Source: Vibrio owensii CAIM 1854 = LMG 25443 (lineage in GTDB: Bacteria > Pseudomonadota > Gammaproteobacteria > Enterobacterales > Vibrionaceae). From it: 64,000 nt of DNA. The notes under the pieces were generated by a model. It was not told where the DNA came from and ran no database searches. It saw nothing but the letters and a program-made list of their open reading frames with translations. Each line of letters opens with the position of its first letter. Position 1 is the stretch's first letter. The stretch is from assembly GCF_000817815.1 (NCBI RefSeq), contig NZ_JPRD01000056.1, positions 1 to 64,000 on the forward strand. The letters run 5' to 3'. Both the position numbers and the translations under genes were made by a program. Shown here one piece after another: positions 36,067 to 44,878 of this stretch.

Positions 36067-36402
36067 ATGAATTCTTTCTTTGTATTAGATGAGAACCCGT
36101 GGGAAGAGCTAGGCGGCGGTATCAAGCGTAAAATTGTTGCTTACACAGATGACCTAATGGCGGTTCACCTATGTTTTGATAAAGGCGCGATTGGTGCTCC
36201 ACATACTCACGAAATTCACGATCAAATCGGTTACGTAGTACGTGGCAGCTTTGAAGCAGAAATCGAAGGCGAGAAGAAAGTACTGAAAGAAGGCGATGCA
36301 TACTTTGCTCGTAAGCACATGATGCACGGTGCGGTTGCACTAGAGCAAGACAGCATTCTTCTAGACATCTTCAACCCAGCTCGTGAAGACTTCTTAAAAT
36401 AA
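36067..36402 (+). CDS. kdgF: KdgF, cupin that linearises unsaturated uronates
   Basis: A 111-residue single-domain cupin. The metal-binding motif GAPHTHEIHDQIGYVVRG and the later His in KHMMHG fit KdgF, which was shown in pectin and alginate pathways to convert 4,5-unsaturated monouronate to its open keto form. It stands in front of kdgK and eda, on the pathway. The frame begins at an ATG at 36061, but AGGAG is one base from that codon and seven from the ATG at 36067, so the latter is chosen. Cytoplasmic. Confidence 0.85.
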   Translation: MNSFFVLDENPWEELGGGIKRKIVAYTDDLMAVHLCFDKGAIGAPHTHEIHDQIGYVVRGSFEAEIEGEKKVLKEGDAYFARKHMMHGAVALEQDSILLDIFNPAREDFLK

Positions 36403-36436
36403 TCTATAGCGCAACCTCAGTTGCTAAGGTGACAAC

Positions 36437-37369
36437 ATGAAATCATTAAACATCGCGGTCATTGGCGAATGTATGGTTGAGCTACAGAAAAAGGAAGGTC
36501 AGCTAAAGCAGTCATTCGGTGGTGATACGTTGAATACCGCACTGTATTTATCTCGTTTGACCAAAGCTCACGATATCAAAACCAGCTATGTAACGGCTCT
36601 AGGTAACGATCCTTTTAGCCAAGAAATGCTATCAGCATGGCAAGAAGAGGGCATCGATACTAGTCTGGTTCTTTCCGTTAAAGAAAAGCAACCAGGTATC
36701 TACTACATCGAAACCGATGAAACTGGCGAACGTTACTTCCACTACTGGCGTAACGAAGCGGCCGCTAAGTTCCTATTCGAACAAAACGAGTCTCCGCTAT
36801 TAGTCGACAAACTTTACTCGTATGATGCGGTTTACTTGAGCGGTATTACATTAGCGATCCTTACTGAAGAAGGTAAGACGCAATTGTTTGGCTTCCTTGA
36901 GCGCTTCAAGGCACAAGGTGGTAAGGTTATTTTTGATAACAACTACCGCCCTAAATTGTGGGAAAGCCGCGAGAATGCCATGTCTTGGTACCTTAAGATC
37001 CTTAAGCACACAGATATTGCACTGCTCACATTTGAAGATGAGCAAATGCTTTACGGTGACGAGCATCTAGAACAGTGCATCGAGAGAACCTCTGCACTGG
37101 GCGTGGATGAAATCATCATCAAACGTGGTAGCAAAGATTGCTTGGTTGTGGCGAATGGCGAAGCGCAATACGTGGCGCCAAACAAAGTCGACAACGTGAT
37201 TGATACAACAGCGGCTGGTGATTCTTTCAGTGCAGGCTTCTTGGCGAAACGTTTGACTGGCGGCAATGCAGCGGAATCGGCTTACTCTGGCCACTGTATG
37301 GCTGGCGCGGTAATTCAACATAAAGGTGCCATCATTCCACGTGAAGTGATGCCAGACCTTCCTTTGTAA
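36437..37369 (+). CDS. kdgK: 2-keto-3-deoxygluconate kinase
   Basis: A 310-residue PfkB-family sugar kinase. The N-terminal GECMVELQ and FGGDTLNTA motifs and the C-terminal DTTAAGDSFSAGFLA signature (catalytic Asp) are intact. It phosphorylates KDG to 2-keto-3-deoxy-6-phosphogluconate in the cytoplasm. It lies 34 bases after kdgF and 78 bases before eda, in the order of the pathway. Some PfkB kinases prefer other sugars, but context makes KDG the clear choice. Confidence 0.92.
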   Translation: MKSLNIAVIGECMVELQKKEGQLKQSFGGDTLNTALYLSRLTKAHDIKTSYVTALGNDPFSQEMLSAWQEEGIDTSLVLSVKEKQPGIYYIETDETGERYFHYWRNEAAAKFLFEQNESPLLVDKLYSYDAVYLSGITLAILTEEGKTQLFGFLERFKAQGGKVIFDNNYRPKLWESRENAMSWYLKILKHTDIALLTFEDEQMLYGDEHLEQCIERTSALGVDEIIIKRGSKDCLVVANGEAQYVAPNKVDNVIDTTAAGDSFSAGFLAKRLTGGNAAESAYSGHCMAGAVIQHKGAIIPREVMPDLPL

Positions 37370-37447
37370 TTCTTTTGCGGAGCGTTGAGTAATCGGCGCT
37401 CCGCAGTGATTTATTGAACTCAAGTTAACGACGACGAGTACACTCTT

Positions 37448-38071
37448 ATGACGACATTAAACGAACAACTAGCAAACCTAAAAGTAATTCCTGTTATTGC
37501 CATCAACAAAGCAGAAGATGCGATCCCTCTAGGTCGCACTTTGGTTGAAAACGGTATGCCTTGCGCAGAAATCACGTTCCGCACAGAGTGTGCTGCAGAA
37601 GCGATTCGTGCTATGCGCGCTGAGTTCCCAGAAATGCTGATCGGTGCAGGTACGATCCTAACTAACGAGCAAGTTGACCAAGCGATCGAAGCTGGTGTGG
37701 ACTTTATCGTAAGCCCAGGTTTTAACCCTCGCACGGTTCAATACTGCCTAGATAAAGGTGTGGCTATCGTACCTGGTGTAAACAACCCAAGCTTAGTTGA
37801 GCAAGCGATGGAAATGGGTCTGCGTACACTTAAGTTCTTCCCTGCTGAGCCATCTGGCGGTGTTGGTATGCTTAAAGCACTAACGGCGGTTTACCCAGTG
37901 AAATTCATGCCAACAGGTGGCGTGAGCCTAGGTAATGTAGACGAGTATTTGTCTATCCCTTCAGTACTGGCATGTGGCGGTACTTGGATGGTGCCAACAA
38001 AGCTTATCGATGAAGGTAAGTGGGATGAACTAGGTACACTGGTTCGCGACGCAGTAGCTCACGTAGCATAA
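37448..38071 (+). CDS. eda: KDPG aldolase
   Basis: A 207-residue class I aldolase (bifunctional KDPG / 4-hydroxy-2-oxoglutarate aldolase). Conserved segments: PVIAINKAEDA, GAGTILTNEQ, FIVSPGFNP and the Schiff-base lysine in LKFFPAEPSGG (near Lys136). It splits KDPG to pyruvate and glyceraldehyde 3-phosphate and finishes the alginate route. It is last in the kdgF-kdgK-eda group, with a terminator at 38111. Confidence 0.95.
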   Translation: MTTLNEQLANLKVIPVIAINKAEDAIPLGRTLVENGMPCAEITFRTECAAEAIRAMRAEFPEMLIGAGTILTNEQVDQAIEAGVDFIVSPGFNPRTVQYCLDKGVAIVPGVNNPSLVEQAMEMGLRTLKFFPAEPSGGVGMLKALTAVYPVKFMPTGGVSLGNVDEYLSIPSVLACGGTWMVPTKLIDEGKWDELGTLVRDAVAHVA

Positions 38072-38110
38072 GTGTCGTAACACCCCGATAAAACTAGCGA
38101 AAAGAATGAA

Positions 38111-38134
38111 AAGCGAGCCTCTGGGTTCGCTTTT
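38111..38134 (+). terminator. Terminator of kdgF-kdgK-eda
   Basis: Ten-base stem AAAGCGAGCC / GGTTCGCTTT (one G-U pair), four-base loop, long T run. Confidence 0.85.
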
Positions 38135-38149
38135 TTTGTGTTTGAAAGT

Positions 38150-38297
38150 TTGAAAGAAGCGAGATTGGAGAGTTGAGATACGAGAAAAACAAACGAGAGA
38201 TTAGAATCGAGAAACGAGATTTGGGAGGTGGAAGTGGAAAGCGCCGGACTTTTCCTGCGTCATTCTCGAGAGTGACGAAGGAGCGAGTCGGGGATCT
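38150..38297. repeat. Purine-rich tract and intergenic repeat, copy 3
   Basis: 38150-38225 is an imperfect array of CGAGA-type units (GCGAGATT, ACGAGAAA, ACGAGAGATT, TCGAGAAACGAGATT). 38258-38297 is a third copy of the intergenic repeat seen at 16754 and 16852, starting GCGTCATTCTCGAG and ending GGGGATCTT. The 101-codon frame crossing this stretch is not credible as a gene. Confidence 0.5.
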
Positions 38298-38451
38298 TGC
38301 TTGTTATATTCATCTAAATCCCACTTTCTATCCAATTCCTTCGAAACATCTCATTACGTTTCGCTCAAAGAAATACCACGCATTTTTGATCTTCAGACAA
38401 AGCGTGAAGAAGAAAAATATTCCATACTTTAATGAATTTGCAATAGATTAT

Positions 38452-38462
38452 TTGTATTACAA
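38452..38462. promoter_or_regulatory. Alginate operator, perfect palindrome 1
   Basis: TTGTATTACAA, an 11-base perfect palindrome matching the FadR-subfamily pattern T-n-GT-nnn-AC-n-A, 195 bases upstream of the symporter start. Confidence 0.55.
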
Positions 38463-38556
38463 TATAATTACTTGTTGAGTGGCGGATATTCTGACTTAGA
38501 ATGTCATTAGCCCAATAAAACAAAGGATTTCTCGCCAATTTTTCAATGAAATAACT

Positions 38557-38594
38557 TATGTTCCAGATCACAATTAAAGCTTATTGTAGTACAA
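38557..38594. promoter_or_regulatory. CRP-like site and perfect operator palindrome 2 before the symporter
   Basis: 38557-38572 has 13 of 16 matches to TGTGATCTAGATCACA, with a perfect right half. 38584-38594 is TTGTAGTACAA, a second perfect operator palindrome. Both are 60-100 bases upstream of the symporter ATG. Confidence 0.55.
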
Positions 38595-38656
38595 ATAAAA
38601 TAATGAACAGAGTAGTCTAGGCGTTAGAAAATGATCAAACTTGAAAGGCTGAAAAA

Positions 38657-40414
38657 ATGACTATTGATACTCTTGTTGTTCTTGCCTACTTCTTCTTCTT
38701 AGTTGCAATTGGTTGGATGTTCCGTAAGTTCACTACCTCAACCAGTGACTACTTCCGAGGGGGCGGTAAGATGTTATGGTGGATGGTAGGTGCTACCGCC
38801 TTCATGACGCAATTTTCAGCATGGACGTTTACAGGTGCCGCAGGACGCGCGTTCAATGACGGTTTCGTTGTTGTAATCCTATTCTTAGCCAACGCATTTG
38901 GCTACTTCATGAACTACCTCTACTTTGCTCCAAAGTTCCGTCAGTTACGTGTAGTGACGGCGATTGAAGCAATTCGTCAACGTTTCGGTAAGACTTCAGA
39001 GCAGTTCTTCACTTGGGCTGGTATGCCAGACAGCTTGATCTCAGCCGGTATTTGGTTGAATGGTCTTGCGATTTTCGTGGCAGCGGTCTTTAACATTCCT
39101 ATGGAAGCGACCATCATCGTTACTGGTTTAGTGCTAATGCTAATGGCGGTAACGGGCGGCTCTTGGGCAGTTGTTGCATCTGACTTTATGCAGATGTTGG
39201 TTATCATGGCAGTGACGATCACTTGTGCGGTGGCTGCATACTTCCACGGTGGCGGTATTGGCAACATCGTATCGAACTTCCACGGCGACTTCATGCTGGG
39301 TAACAACCTGAACTACGTCAGTATCTTTATCCTTTGGGTAGTGTTCATCTTTGTTAAACAGTTCGGTGTAATGAACAACAGCATCAATGCTTACCGCTAC
39401 CTATGTGCAAAAGACAGTGAAAACGCACGTAAAGCTGCTGGCCTTGCATGTGTGCTGATGATTGTTGGTCCTATCATTTGGTTCCTACCACCTTGGTACG
39501 TGGCGGCATTTATGCCTGATTTCGCAGAGCAATACGGCTCAGTAGGTGGTGATGCAGCTTACCTAGCATTCGTACAAAACGTAATGCCAGCAGGTATGGT
39601 GGGTCTTCTGATGTCAGCAATGTTTGCGGCGACCATGTCTTCAATGGACTCTGGTCTTAACCGCAACGCGGGTATCTTTGTGATGAACTTCTACAGCCCG
39701 ATTGTACGTCCACAAGCGTCACAAAAAGAGCTGGTTATCGTGAGTAAAGCAACGACTATCGTGATGGGCTTCATCATCATTGGTATCGGTCTATTCATTA
39801 ACTCGCTACGTCACTTGAGCCTGTTCGATATCGTACTGAACGTGGGCGCATTGATTGGCTTCCCAATGTTGATTCCTGTACTACTTGGTATGTGGATTCG
39901 TAAGACGCCGGATTGGGCTGGTTGGGCAACACTGGTTGTTGGTGGCTTTGTTTCTTACATCTTCGGTATCTCACTACAAGCAGAAGATGTAGAGCGCCTA
40001 TTCGGTCTAGAACAAGCGTTTACAGGACGTGAGTGGGCTGACCTGAAAGTTGGCTTGAGCTTAGCGGCACACGTTGTCTTCACTGGTGGCTTCTTCCTAC
40101 TGACAACACGTTTCTACAAAGGTCTATCACCTGAACGTGAGAAAGAGGTGGCTCAATTGTTCGAGAACTGGAACACGCCACTTGTGGCTGACAGCGAAGA
40201 GCAGCAGAACCTAGATACAAAACAGCGTGGCATGCTTGGTAAGCTTATTAGCGTAGCGGGCTTCGGTATCCTAGCGATGGCTCTGATTCCAAACGAACCA
40301 TCAGGTCGACTACTGTTTATCTTGTGTGGTGCGATTGTTCTCTCGGTGGGTGTTCTATTGGTGAACGCAGCACGAGGGCCTAAAAGCCCAAAGTTAGCTA
40401 ACGCGAAAAGCTAA
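38657..40414 (+). CDS. Sodium:solute symporter, probable alginate monomer/oligomer importer
   Basis: A 585-residue inner-membrane protein of the SSS family with about 13-14 helices. Typical segments are TSTSDYFRGGGKMLWWMVGATAF in helix 1 and its flank and FAATMSSMDSGLNRNAGIF (the conserved SSS signature with sodium-site Ser/Thr). In Vibrio splendidus, SSS-type Toa proteins import DEH or short oligoalginates. This gene sits after kdgF-kdgK-eda and behind two copies of the alginate operator, so the same role is likely. Uptake of another carboxylate or sugar cannot be excluded. Confidence 0.85.
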   Translation: MTIDTLVVLAYFFFLVAIGWMFRKFTTSTSDYFRGGGKMLWWMVGATAFMTQFSAWTFTGAAGRAFNDGFVVVILFLANAFGYFMNYLYFAPKFRQLRVVTAIEAIRQRFGKTSEQFFTWAGMPDSLISAGIWLNGLAIFVAAVFNIPMEATIIVTGLVLMLMAVTGGSWAVVASDFMQMLVIMAVTITCAVAAYFHGGGIGNIVSNFHGDFMLGNNLNYVSIFILWVVFIFVKQFGVMNNSINAYRYLCAKDSENARKAAGLACVLMIVGPIIWFLPPWYVAAFMPDFAEQYGSVGGDAAYLAFVQNVMPAGMVGLLMSAMFAATMSSMDSGLNRNAGIFVMNFYSPIVRPQASQKELVIVSKATTIVMGFIIIGIGLFINSLRHLSLFDIVLNVGALIGFPMLIPVLLGMWIRKTPDWAGWATLVVGGFVSYIFGISLQAEDVERLFGLEQAFTGREWADLKVGLSLAAHVVFTGGFFLLTTRFYKGLSPEREKEVAQLFENWNTPLVADSEEQQNLDTKQRGMLGKLISVAGFGILAMALIPNEPSGRLLFILCGAIVLSVGVLLVNAARGPKSPKLANAKS

Positions 40415-40436
40415 CCACAATTAACGACTCTCTATG

Positions 40437-40468
40437 AAAAATCCCACAGTATCGCTACTGTGGGATTT
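40437..40468 (+). terminator. Terminator of the symporter gene
   Basis: Long stem AAAATCCCACAGTA / TACTGTGGGATTTT with a four-base loop and a T run. Confidence 0.9.
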
Positions 40469-40516
40469 TTTTATTTTCGACTTTAAGCACTAAGAGAAAA
40501 ACGAGTGATTAGGTTG

Positions 40517-40544
40517 TCTTGCTTCTTGCTTCTTGCTTCTTGCT
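40517..40544. repeat. Four tandem 7-base repeats at the end of miaE
   Basis: TCTTGCT repeated four times without a mismatch, touching the miaE stop codon at 40544-40546. On the miaE strand the unit is AGCAAGA. It lies in the short gap between two convergent genes. Confidence 0.85.
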
Positions 40545-41329
40545 TAAGGCAATTCGATTTGAGCAGGAATACCACTGTGGAATTTGAAGTCTTCATCTGG
40601 TGTTGAAATCAGTTCAGCTTCGATGCGTCCAAACTCTGCAATGCGCTCACTAATATCTTTACCTGCGATTTGTTCTGCAAGGACTAGGTAGTCTTGGTAA
40701 TGACGAGCCTCTGAGCGAAGTAGAGAAACATAGAACTTCGCGATGTCTTCGTCCATGTGTGGAGCCAGTTTCGCAAAACGTTCACATGAGCGAGCTTCTA
40801 TATAGGCACCGATGATGAGCTTATCAATCAAGGTTTCTGGCTCATGTGTTTTCATGTTTGAAATCAGCGTTTTTGCATAGCGGCTTGCAGGAATGTTTTT
40901 GTATTCCACGCCACGGCTTTCCATGATTTCTAGCACTTGGTAGAAGTGGTGCAACTCTTCTTTGATCAGCAGAACCATCTTGTCGATCAGATCTTGGCTG
41001 TACGGCGAATCTGATTTAGCGATGATGGCTTTTGAAATGTTGCTCTTGCCTTTAAGCGTCTCTAGTGAGCCTGTCTTACGGTAGGCAAAGTCTTCATATG
41101 GTTTGAACCAATCGAGCAGGGCATGTGAGCTTGCTTGGTCTACTGCGTATTTACGGATCAGGAACATTGCCGACTGACCCGCTTTGAGTTCGCACAGTAG
41201 ATGGTCTAATAAAATGGTTGGAAGGTTTTCAGGCTTCTTTGCTTCCTCAACCCATTCATCTGGGGTGCTGCATTGCAAGAATTGGTTAATTGGAGCAAGA
41301 AGATCCTGATAGGCGTCGAGATTAATCAT
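40544..41329 (-). CDS. miaE: tRNA-(ms2io6A37) hydroxylase
   Basis: A 261-residue non-haem di-iron monooxygenase that hydroxylates the isopentenyl group of ms2i6A at position 37 of tRNAs reading UNN codons. The diiron ligands are visible as ELKAGQ, EELHHFYQ (Glu, ExxH), EARSCERF and LRSEARHY (ExxH). A single gene, convergent with the symporter and followed by a tandem repeat. The ribosome site before ATG 41329 is weak. It acts after MiaA and MiaB, which are not in the window. Confidence 0.92.
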   Translation of the reverse strand: MINLDAYQDLLAPINQFLQCSTPDEWVEEAKKPENLPTILLDHLLCELKAGQSAMFLIRKYAVDQASSHALLDWFKPYEDFAYRKTGSLETLKGKSNISKAIIAKSDSPYSQDLIDKMVLLIKEELHHFYQVLEIMESRGVEYKNIPASRYAKTLISNMKTHEPETLIDKLIIGAYIEARSCERFAKLAPHMDEDIAKFYVSLLRSEARHYQDYLVLAEQIAGKDISERIAEFGRIEAELISTPDEDFKFHSGIPAQIELP

Positions 41330-41401
41330 TTTAATTTTTAGTACTTTACATTCAATTTTGGTTTATCCGGCTAATGTCTATTCAAATCAAGAAGACACAA
41401 A

Positions 41402-41423
41402 AAAGGCTGCAAACGCAGCCTTT
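41402..41423 (-). terminator. Terminator after the unknown membrane-anchored protein
   Basis: Perfect nine-base stem AAAGGCTGC / GCAGCCTTT with a four-base loop; on the minus strand it runs into TTTGTG. Confidence 0.75.
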
Positions 41424-41454
41424 AATCGGATAGGGCGGAAAGCTTAAGCGGAGT

Positions 41455-42219
41455 TTACCACTTTTTCTTCTCGCCGAAGAGCGCATCCATGTCACTGTCG
41501 CGTTCTTTGTCGGCAATCTGCTGCATTTCTGCTTCATTCTTGTCTTGGCGCTTCTTATCCAAGTCACCAAGCATTTCTTCGAGCTTTTGTTTCGCTTGAA
41601 TAGAGTAAGCATCATTTTTGGTGCTTAGCGCATCAATGCCTTTACGAAGCAGTTGCAGAGCCGTTCCCGGTTGCCCACGAGCAATAGAGTCATTCGCACG
41701 CTTAATCACGTTCTCGATGTTGATGCGAATTTGCATCGTTTCAAGACGTGCGTTTTCAGTTACGTAAGTTTGCGTGTCTAAACGGCCTTTGTTGTGCTCG
41801 TTACGAACCGCATCACGAAGACGTTTCACGAGCTTTAACATTACAATGGCTTGTTTATCGCTGCTTGGCATCTTGAATGTGGTGCTTTCACCGTTTGCAC
41901 TGCTCTCATTCAATTGAGCAATTTGCTGTTTCATGTTTTCGATGCGCTGCACAAGCTGCTTGTTCTTTGGATCAAGGTCGCGCATGCTTTCAAGTGCATC
42001 AAGAATACGATTGTTAAGACACAGCAGTAAGTCCTTGCTGAAAGGAATATGATGAGCGTGTCCAATCAGCTCTTCTGTACCGTCAATCAGTGCCACGTAG
42101 CGAGCAGACTCTTGTCTTTTCGCTGTCTCTACTTTGACCTTGTACTGCAACATGATGTTATAGCCAAGGATCAGTACCAGTAGGATGACTACCAAAGCGA
42201 TTATTAAACCAGTATTCAT
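41455..42219 (-). CDS. Membrane-anchored helical protein of unknown function
   Basis: A 254-residue protein with one N-terminal membrane helix (MNTGLIIALVVILLVLILGY) and a long, charged, mostly helical cytoplasmic or periplasmic part with likely coiled coils (about 85-115 and 205-245) and a Lys-rich end (EKKKW). ATG 42219 is taken because an upstream frame to 42264 adds a basic stretch before the helix and has no better ribosome site. It is divergent from cysB. The domain from about 130 to 210 recalls TPR-like packing, but no family was recognised. Confidence 0.7.
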   Translation of the reverse strand: MNTGLIIALVVILLVLILGYNIMLQYKVKVETAKRQESARYVALIDGTEELIGHAHHIPFSKDLLLCLNNRILDALESMRDLDPKNKQLVQRIENMKQQIAQLNESSANGESTTFKMPSSDKQAIVMLKLVKRLRDAVRNEHNKGRLDTQTYVTENARLETMQIRINIENVIKRANDSIARGQPGTALQLLRKGIDALSTKNDAYSIQAKQKLEEMLGDLDKKRQDKNEAEMQQIADKERDSDMDALFGEKKKW

Positions 42220-42494
42220 ATCTTTGCTTCTACTACTTGTTACTTTTCTGTATCCAGCGTTCAAGAATACATGAATCTTATCTTTCTCGGCACCCTATTT
42301 ATTTGATTATTTTGCTCCAAACACGTTTTCCTGTGGATTTAAGCACAGAATGCGGTGAGCCGTTTAAAAAAGCGAATTTTGAAGGTTCAACTCCATGCAT
42401 ATTTAGAGAAGTTGAGTAATTCGCTATGAGCTTGAGCTATAAGTTAGAAATTACTGTTCATTTAGTTGCTAACACGTTATAACTAATCATTATA

Positions 42495-42512
42495 TCTACT
42501 CGGGCGAGTAGA
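42495..42512. promoter_or_regulatory. Perfect inverted repeat upstream of cysB
   Basis: Arms TCTACTCG / CGAGTAGA around a GG centre, 49 bases before the cysB ATG. A candidate operator or 5' UTR hairpin. The rest of the 341-base gap 42220-42560 shows nothing else that I could name. Confidence 0.5.
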
Positions 42513-42560
42513 CTAGATAAGTATGACGTTATTATCTCAATCAATGAGTAAGGGATTACG

Positions 42561-43535
42561 ATGAAACTGCAACAACTGAAGTACATTGTTGAGGTTGTGA
42601 ACCATAATCTGAATGTGTCTGCGACAGCAGAAAGCCTATACACTTCTCAGCCGGGCATCAGTAAACAAGTCCGTCTATTGGAAGATGAGTTGGGTATTCA
42701 GATCTTCGAACGAAGTGGTAAGCACTTAACGCAGGTGACACCCGCCGGTGAAGAGATCGTGCGAATTTCTCAAGAGATTCTAGCGCGTGTTGAAAGCATC
42801 AAAGCCGTGGCAGGGGAACATACTCACCCTGAAATGGGCACACTTAACATTTCCACCACTCATACCCAGGCACGCTATGCGCTTCCTGATGTGATCAAAG
42901 GCTTTACGGCACGTTACCCGAAAGTATCGCTGCACATGCATCAAGGGACGCCTTCGCAAATGTCTGAAGCGATTGCCAAAGGTACGGCAAACTTCGCGAT
43001 TGCGACAGAAGCACTGCATTTATACCAAGATGCCATCATGCTGCCTTGTTACCACTGGAATCGTTCTATCGTGGTACCAAAAGATCACCCATTAGCGAAG
43101 AAAGACCGCGTAACTATCCACGATTTGGCGGCTTACCCGCTAGTGACTTATGTATTCGGCTTTACAGGCCGTTCTGAGTTGGATACCGCATTTAATCGTG
43201 AAGGCTTAACACCGCGCGTTGTGTTTACTGCAACGGATGCCGACGTGATTAAAACTTACGTTCGTATGGGTATTGGTGTTGGTGTGATTGCGAGCATGGC
43301 AGTTGATGAAGACCAAGACAGCGATTTGGTTGCGATTGATGCAAGCCACTTGTTTGGCGCGAGTACAACGAGCATTGGCTTCCGTCGTGGTACTTTCCTT
43401 CGCTCTTACATGTTCGACTTTATGGAGCGTTTTGCACCGCATTTAACTCGTCCGGTTGTGGAGCAAGCGATCTCGCTTAAATCAAACACCGAAATTGAAG
43501 AGATGTTTAAAGACATCGAGCTTCCGGTCAGATAA
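42561..43535 (+). CDS. cysB: LysR-family master regulator of cysteine biosynthesis
   Basis: A 324-residue LysR-type regulator of CysB length and sequence: helix-turn-helix at 1-60 starting MKLQQLKYIVEVVNHNLNVS and AESLYTSQPGISKQVRLLEDELG, then an effector domain that binds acetylserine, with STTHTQARYALP and TATDADVIKTYVRMGIG typical of CysB. It activates sulfate assimilation genes when sulfur is limiting. A divergent neighbour and a palindrome at 42495 lie upstream; CysB proteins are often autoregulated. Confidence 0.95.
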   Translation: MKLQQLKYIVEVVNHNLNVSATAESLYTSQPGISKQVRLLEDELGIQIFERSGKHLTQVTPAGEEIVRISQEILARVESIKAVAGEHTHPEMGTLNISTTHTQARYALPDVIKGFTARYPKVSLHMHQGTPSQMSEAIAKGTANFAIATEALHLYQDAIMLPCYHWNRSIVVPKDHPLAKKDRVTIHDLAAYPLVTYVFGFTGRSELDTAFNREGLTPRVVFTATDADVIKTYVRMGIGVGVIASMAVDEDQDSDLVAIDASHLFGASTTSIGFRRGTFLRSYMFDFMERFAPHLTRPVVEQAISLKSNTEIEEMFKDIELPVR

Positions 43536-43588
43536 CACTTCATTGATGTTTCGATTCCCTCTACAATGCGCTCGTTGTAGGGGGAGCT

Positions 43589-44785
43589 ATGAAAACGCAA
43601 TTTCAATTTATTAATGACTGCTTAATCGAAAACCAATCTTTGTGGCGATTCGAGCCTTTTAAAAGCAGCATTCACGCATCATTACCTTGGCAAGAGCAAC
43701 ATCCTCAGCTGTGCCAGTGGTTGGCGTCTCTTTCTCCCTCTCAGATTGAAGAATACAAAGCGGAACCGGAACTTGCCTTAAAAGCACTTAGTCCGTTTTT
43801 GCCTGAACTTGAACAACTTTCAGAACTCACTCGCTTAGAACCGCTAGCTTTAAAAGGCTTGGAACTCGCTCGTGGTTTAGATAACGGCATTCCCGGTCGT
43901 AAGTTAGAGCAAATTAGTTCGATGGGTGAAGCGGCGATTCAGCTTCATCATGGTGACGAATGGTTAGAGTGGTGCTCAGGCAAAGGTTATTTGGGGCGAA
44001 TTCTGACCACGCAAACCGATCTGCCTGTCACCAGTTTTGAATACCAACAAGCACTGTGCGATTCGGGGCAACAAGCAGCCAATGAGCATCATTGGAAGAT
44101 GACGTTTATTCAAGGCGACGCGTTCGATAGCAAAGCGAAAGCCGTGTTTAAGCCAACGCAACACGCAGTTGCACTTCATGCTTGTGGTGATCTTCATGTT
44201 CGCTTGATGCAGTACGGCAGTGAAAACGGTATTGCTGCGATGACAATCTCGCCTTGTTGTTACCACTTGATTCAGTCTGAGCAATATCAGCCGATGTCGG
44301 TGCAGGGCAGGGCTTCTTCTCTCTCATTGTCTAAGCAAGAACTGCGTATTCCGCTGCAGCAAACCGTCACTGGTGGTGAACGTGTGCGACGCCATCGTCA
44401 GCAGGAAATGGTGTTCCGTCTTGGGTTTGATTTGATCACGCGACAAGTTTTGGGGATGGCAGAGTATCAGCCTGTGCCGAGTATCCGTAAGTCGCAATTG
44501 AGTGATGGTTTTGAATCGTTATGTCGCTGGGCAGCGGAGCAGAAGGGCATCGATCTTCCACAAGAAATCGACTTCGACCATTTTGAAAAGTTAAGCGAAG
44601 AACGCTTTTGGCAAATGGAGCGTTTGAGTCTGGTTCAATTGGTATTTCAACGACCGTTGGAGATTTGGCTTGCTTTAGACAAAGCACTTTATCTTGAAGA
44701 ACGTGGATATCGTGTTAGATTGGCAGAGTTTTGCGCTAAATCAGTCACACCTCGAAACATTTTAATTTGTGCTTATAAGATTTAG
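43589..44785 (+). CDS. SAM-dependent methyltransferase-like protein
   Basis: A 398-residue protein with a central Rossmann methyltransferase domain: EWCSGKGYLGRIL (motif I, near 131-143), a following acidic FEYQ, and VALHACGDLHVRL plus MTISPCCYHL, which match the PF13679-type methyltransferases (related to human METTL25/RRNAD1). The CCYH motif is typical of that group. GGGGGAG precedes the ATG. The methylated target in bacteria is not known. A single gene 53 bases after cysB, with a terminator shared with ald. Confidence 0.78.
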   Translation: MKTQFQFINDCLIENQSLWRFEPFKSSIHASLPWQEQHPQLCQWLASLSPSQIEEYKAEPELALKALSPFLPELEQLSELTRLEPLALKGLELARGLDNGIPGRKLEQISSMGEAAIQLHHGDEWLEWCSGKGYLGRILTTQTDLPVTSFEYQQALCDSGQQAANEHHWKMTFIQGDAFDSKAKAVFKPTQHAVALHACGDLHVRLMQYGSENGIAAMTISPCCYHLIQSEQYQPMSVQGRASSLSLSKQELRIPLQQTVTGGERVRRHRQQEMVFRLGFDLITRQVLGMAEYQPVPSIRKSQLSDGFESLCRWAAEQKGIDLPQEIDFDHFEKLSEERFWQMERLSLVQLVFQRPLEIWLALDKALYLEERGYRVRLAEFCAKSVTPRNILICAYKI

Positions 44786-44816
44786 ATCTGTTTTATAATT
44801 AAATGCTCTATACAAA

Positions 44817-44840
44817 AAAGCCCACTTTAGAGTGGGCTTT
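44817..44840. terminator. Bidirectional terminator between methyltransferase and ald
   Basis: Perfect ten-base stem AAAGCCCACT / AGTGGGCTTT with a four-base loop, flanked by A and T runs. Confidence 0.85.
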
Positions 44841-44878
44841 TGTAAACAAAACGTGACAATTTATGCGTTATTTTGTCA

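Noticed and set aside
38173..38478. 101-codon frame downstream of eda
   Set aside because: It runs through the purine-rich array and an intergenic repeat, has no sensible start signal and reads as low-complexity sequence.
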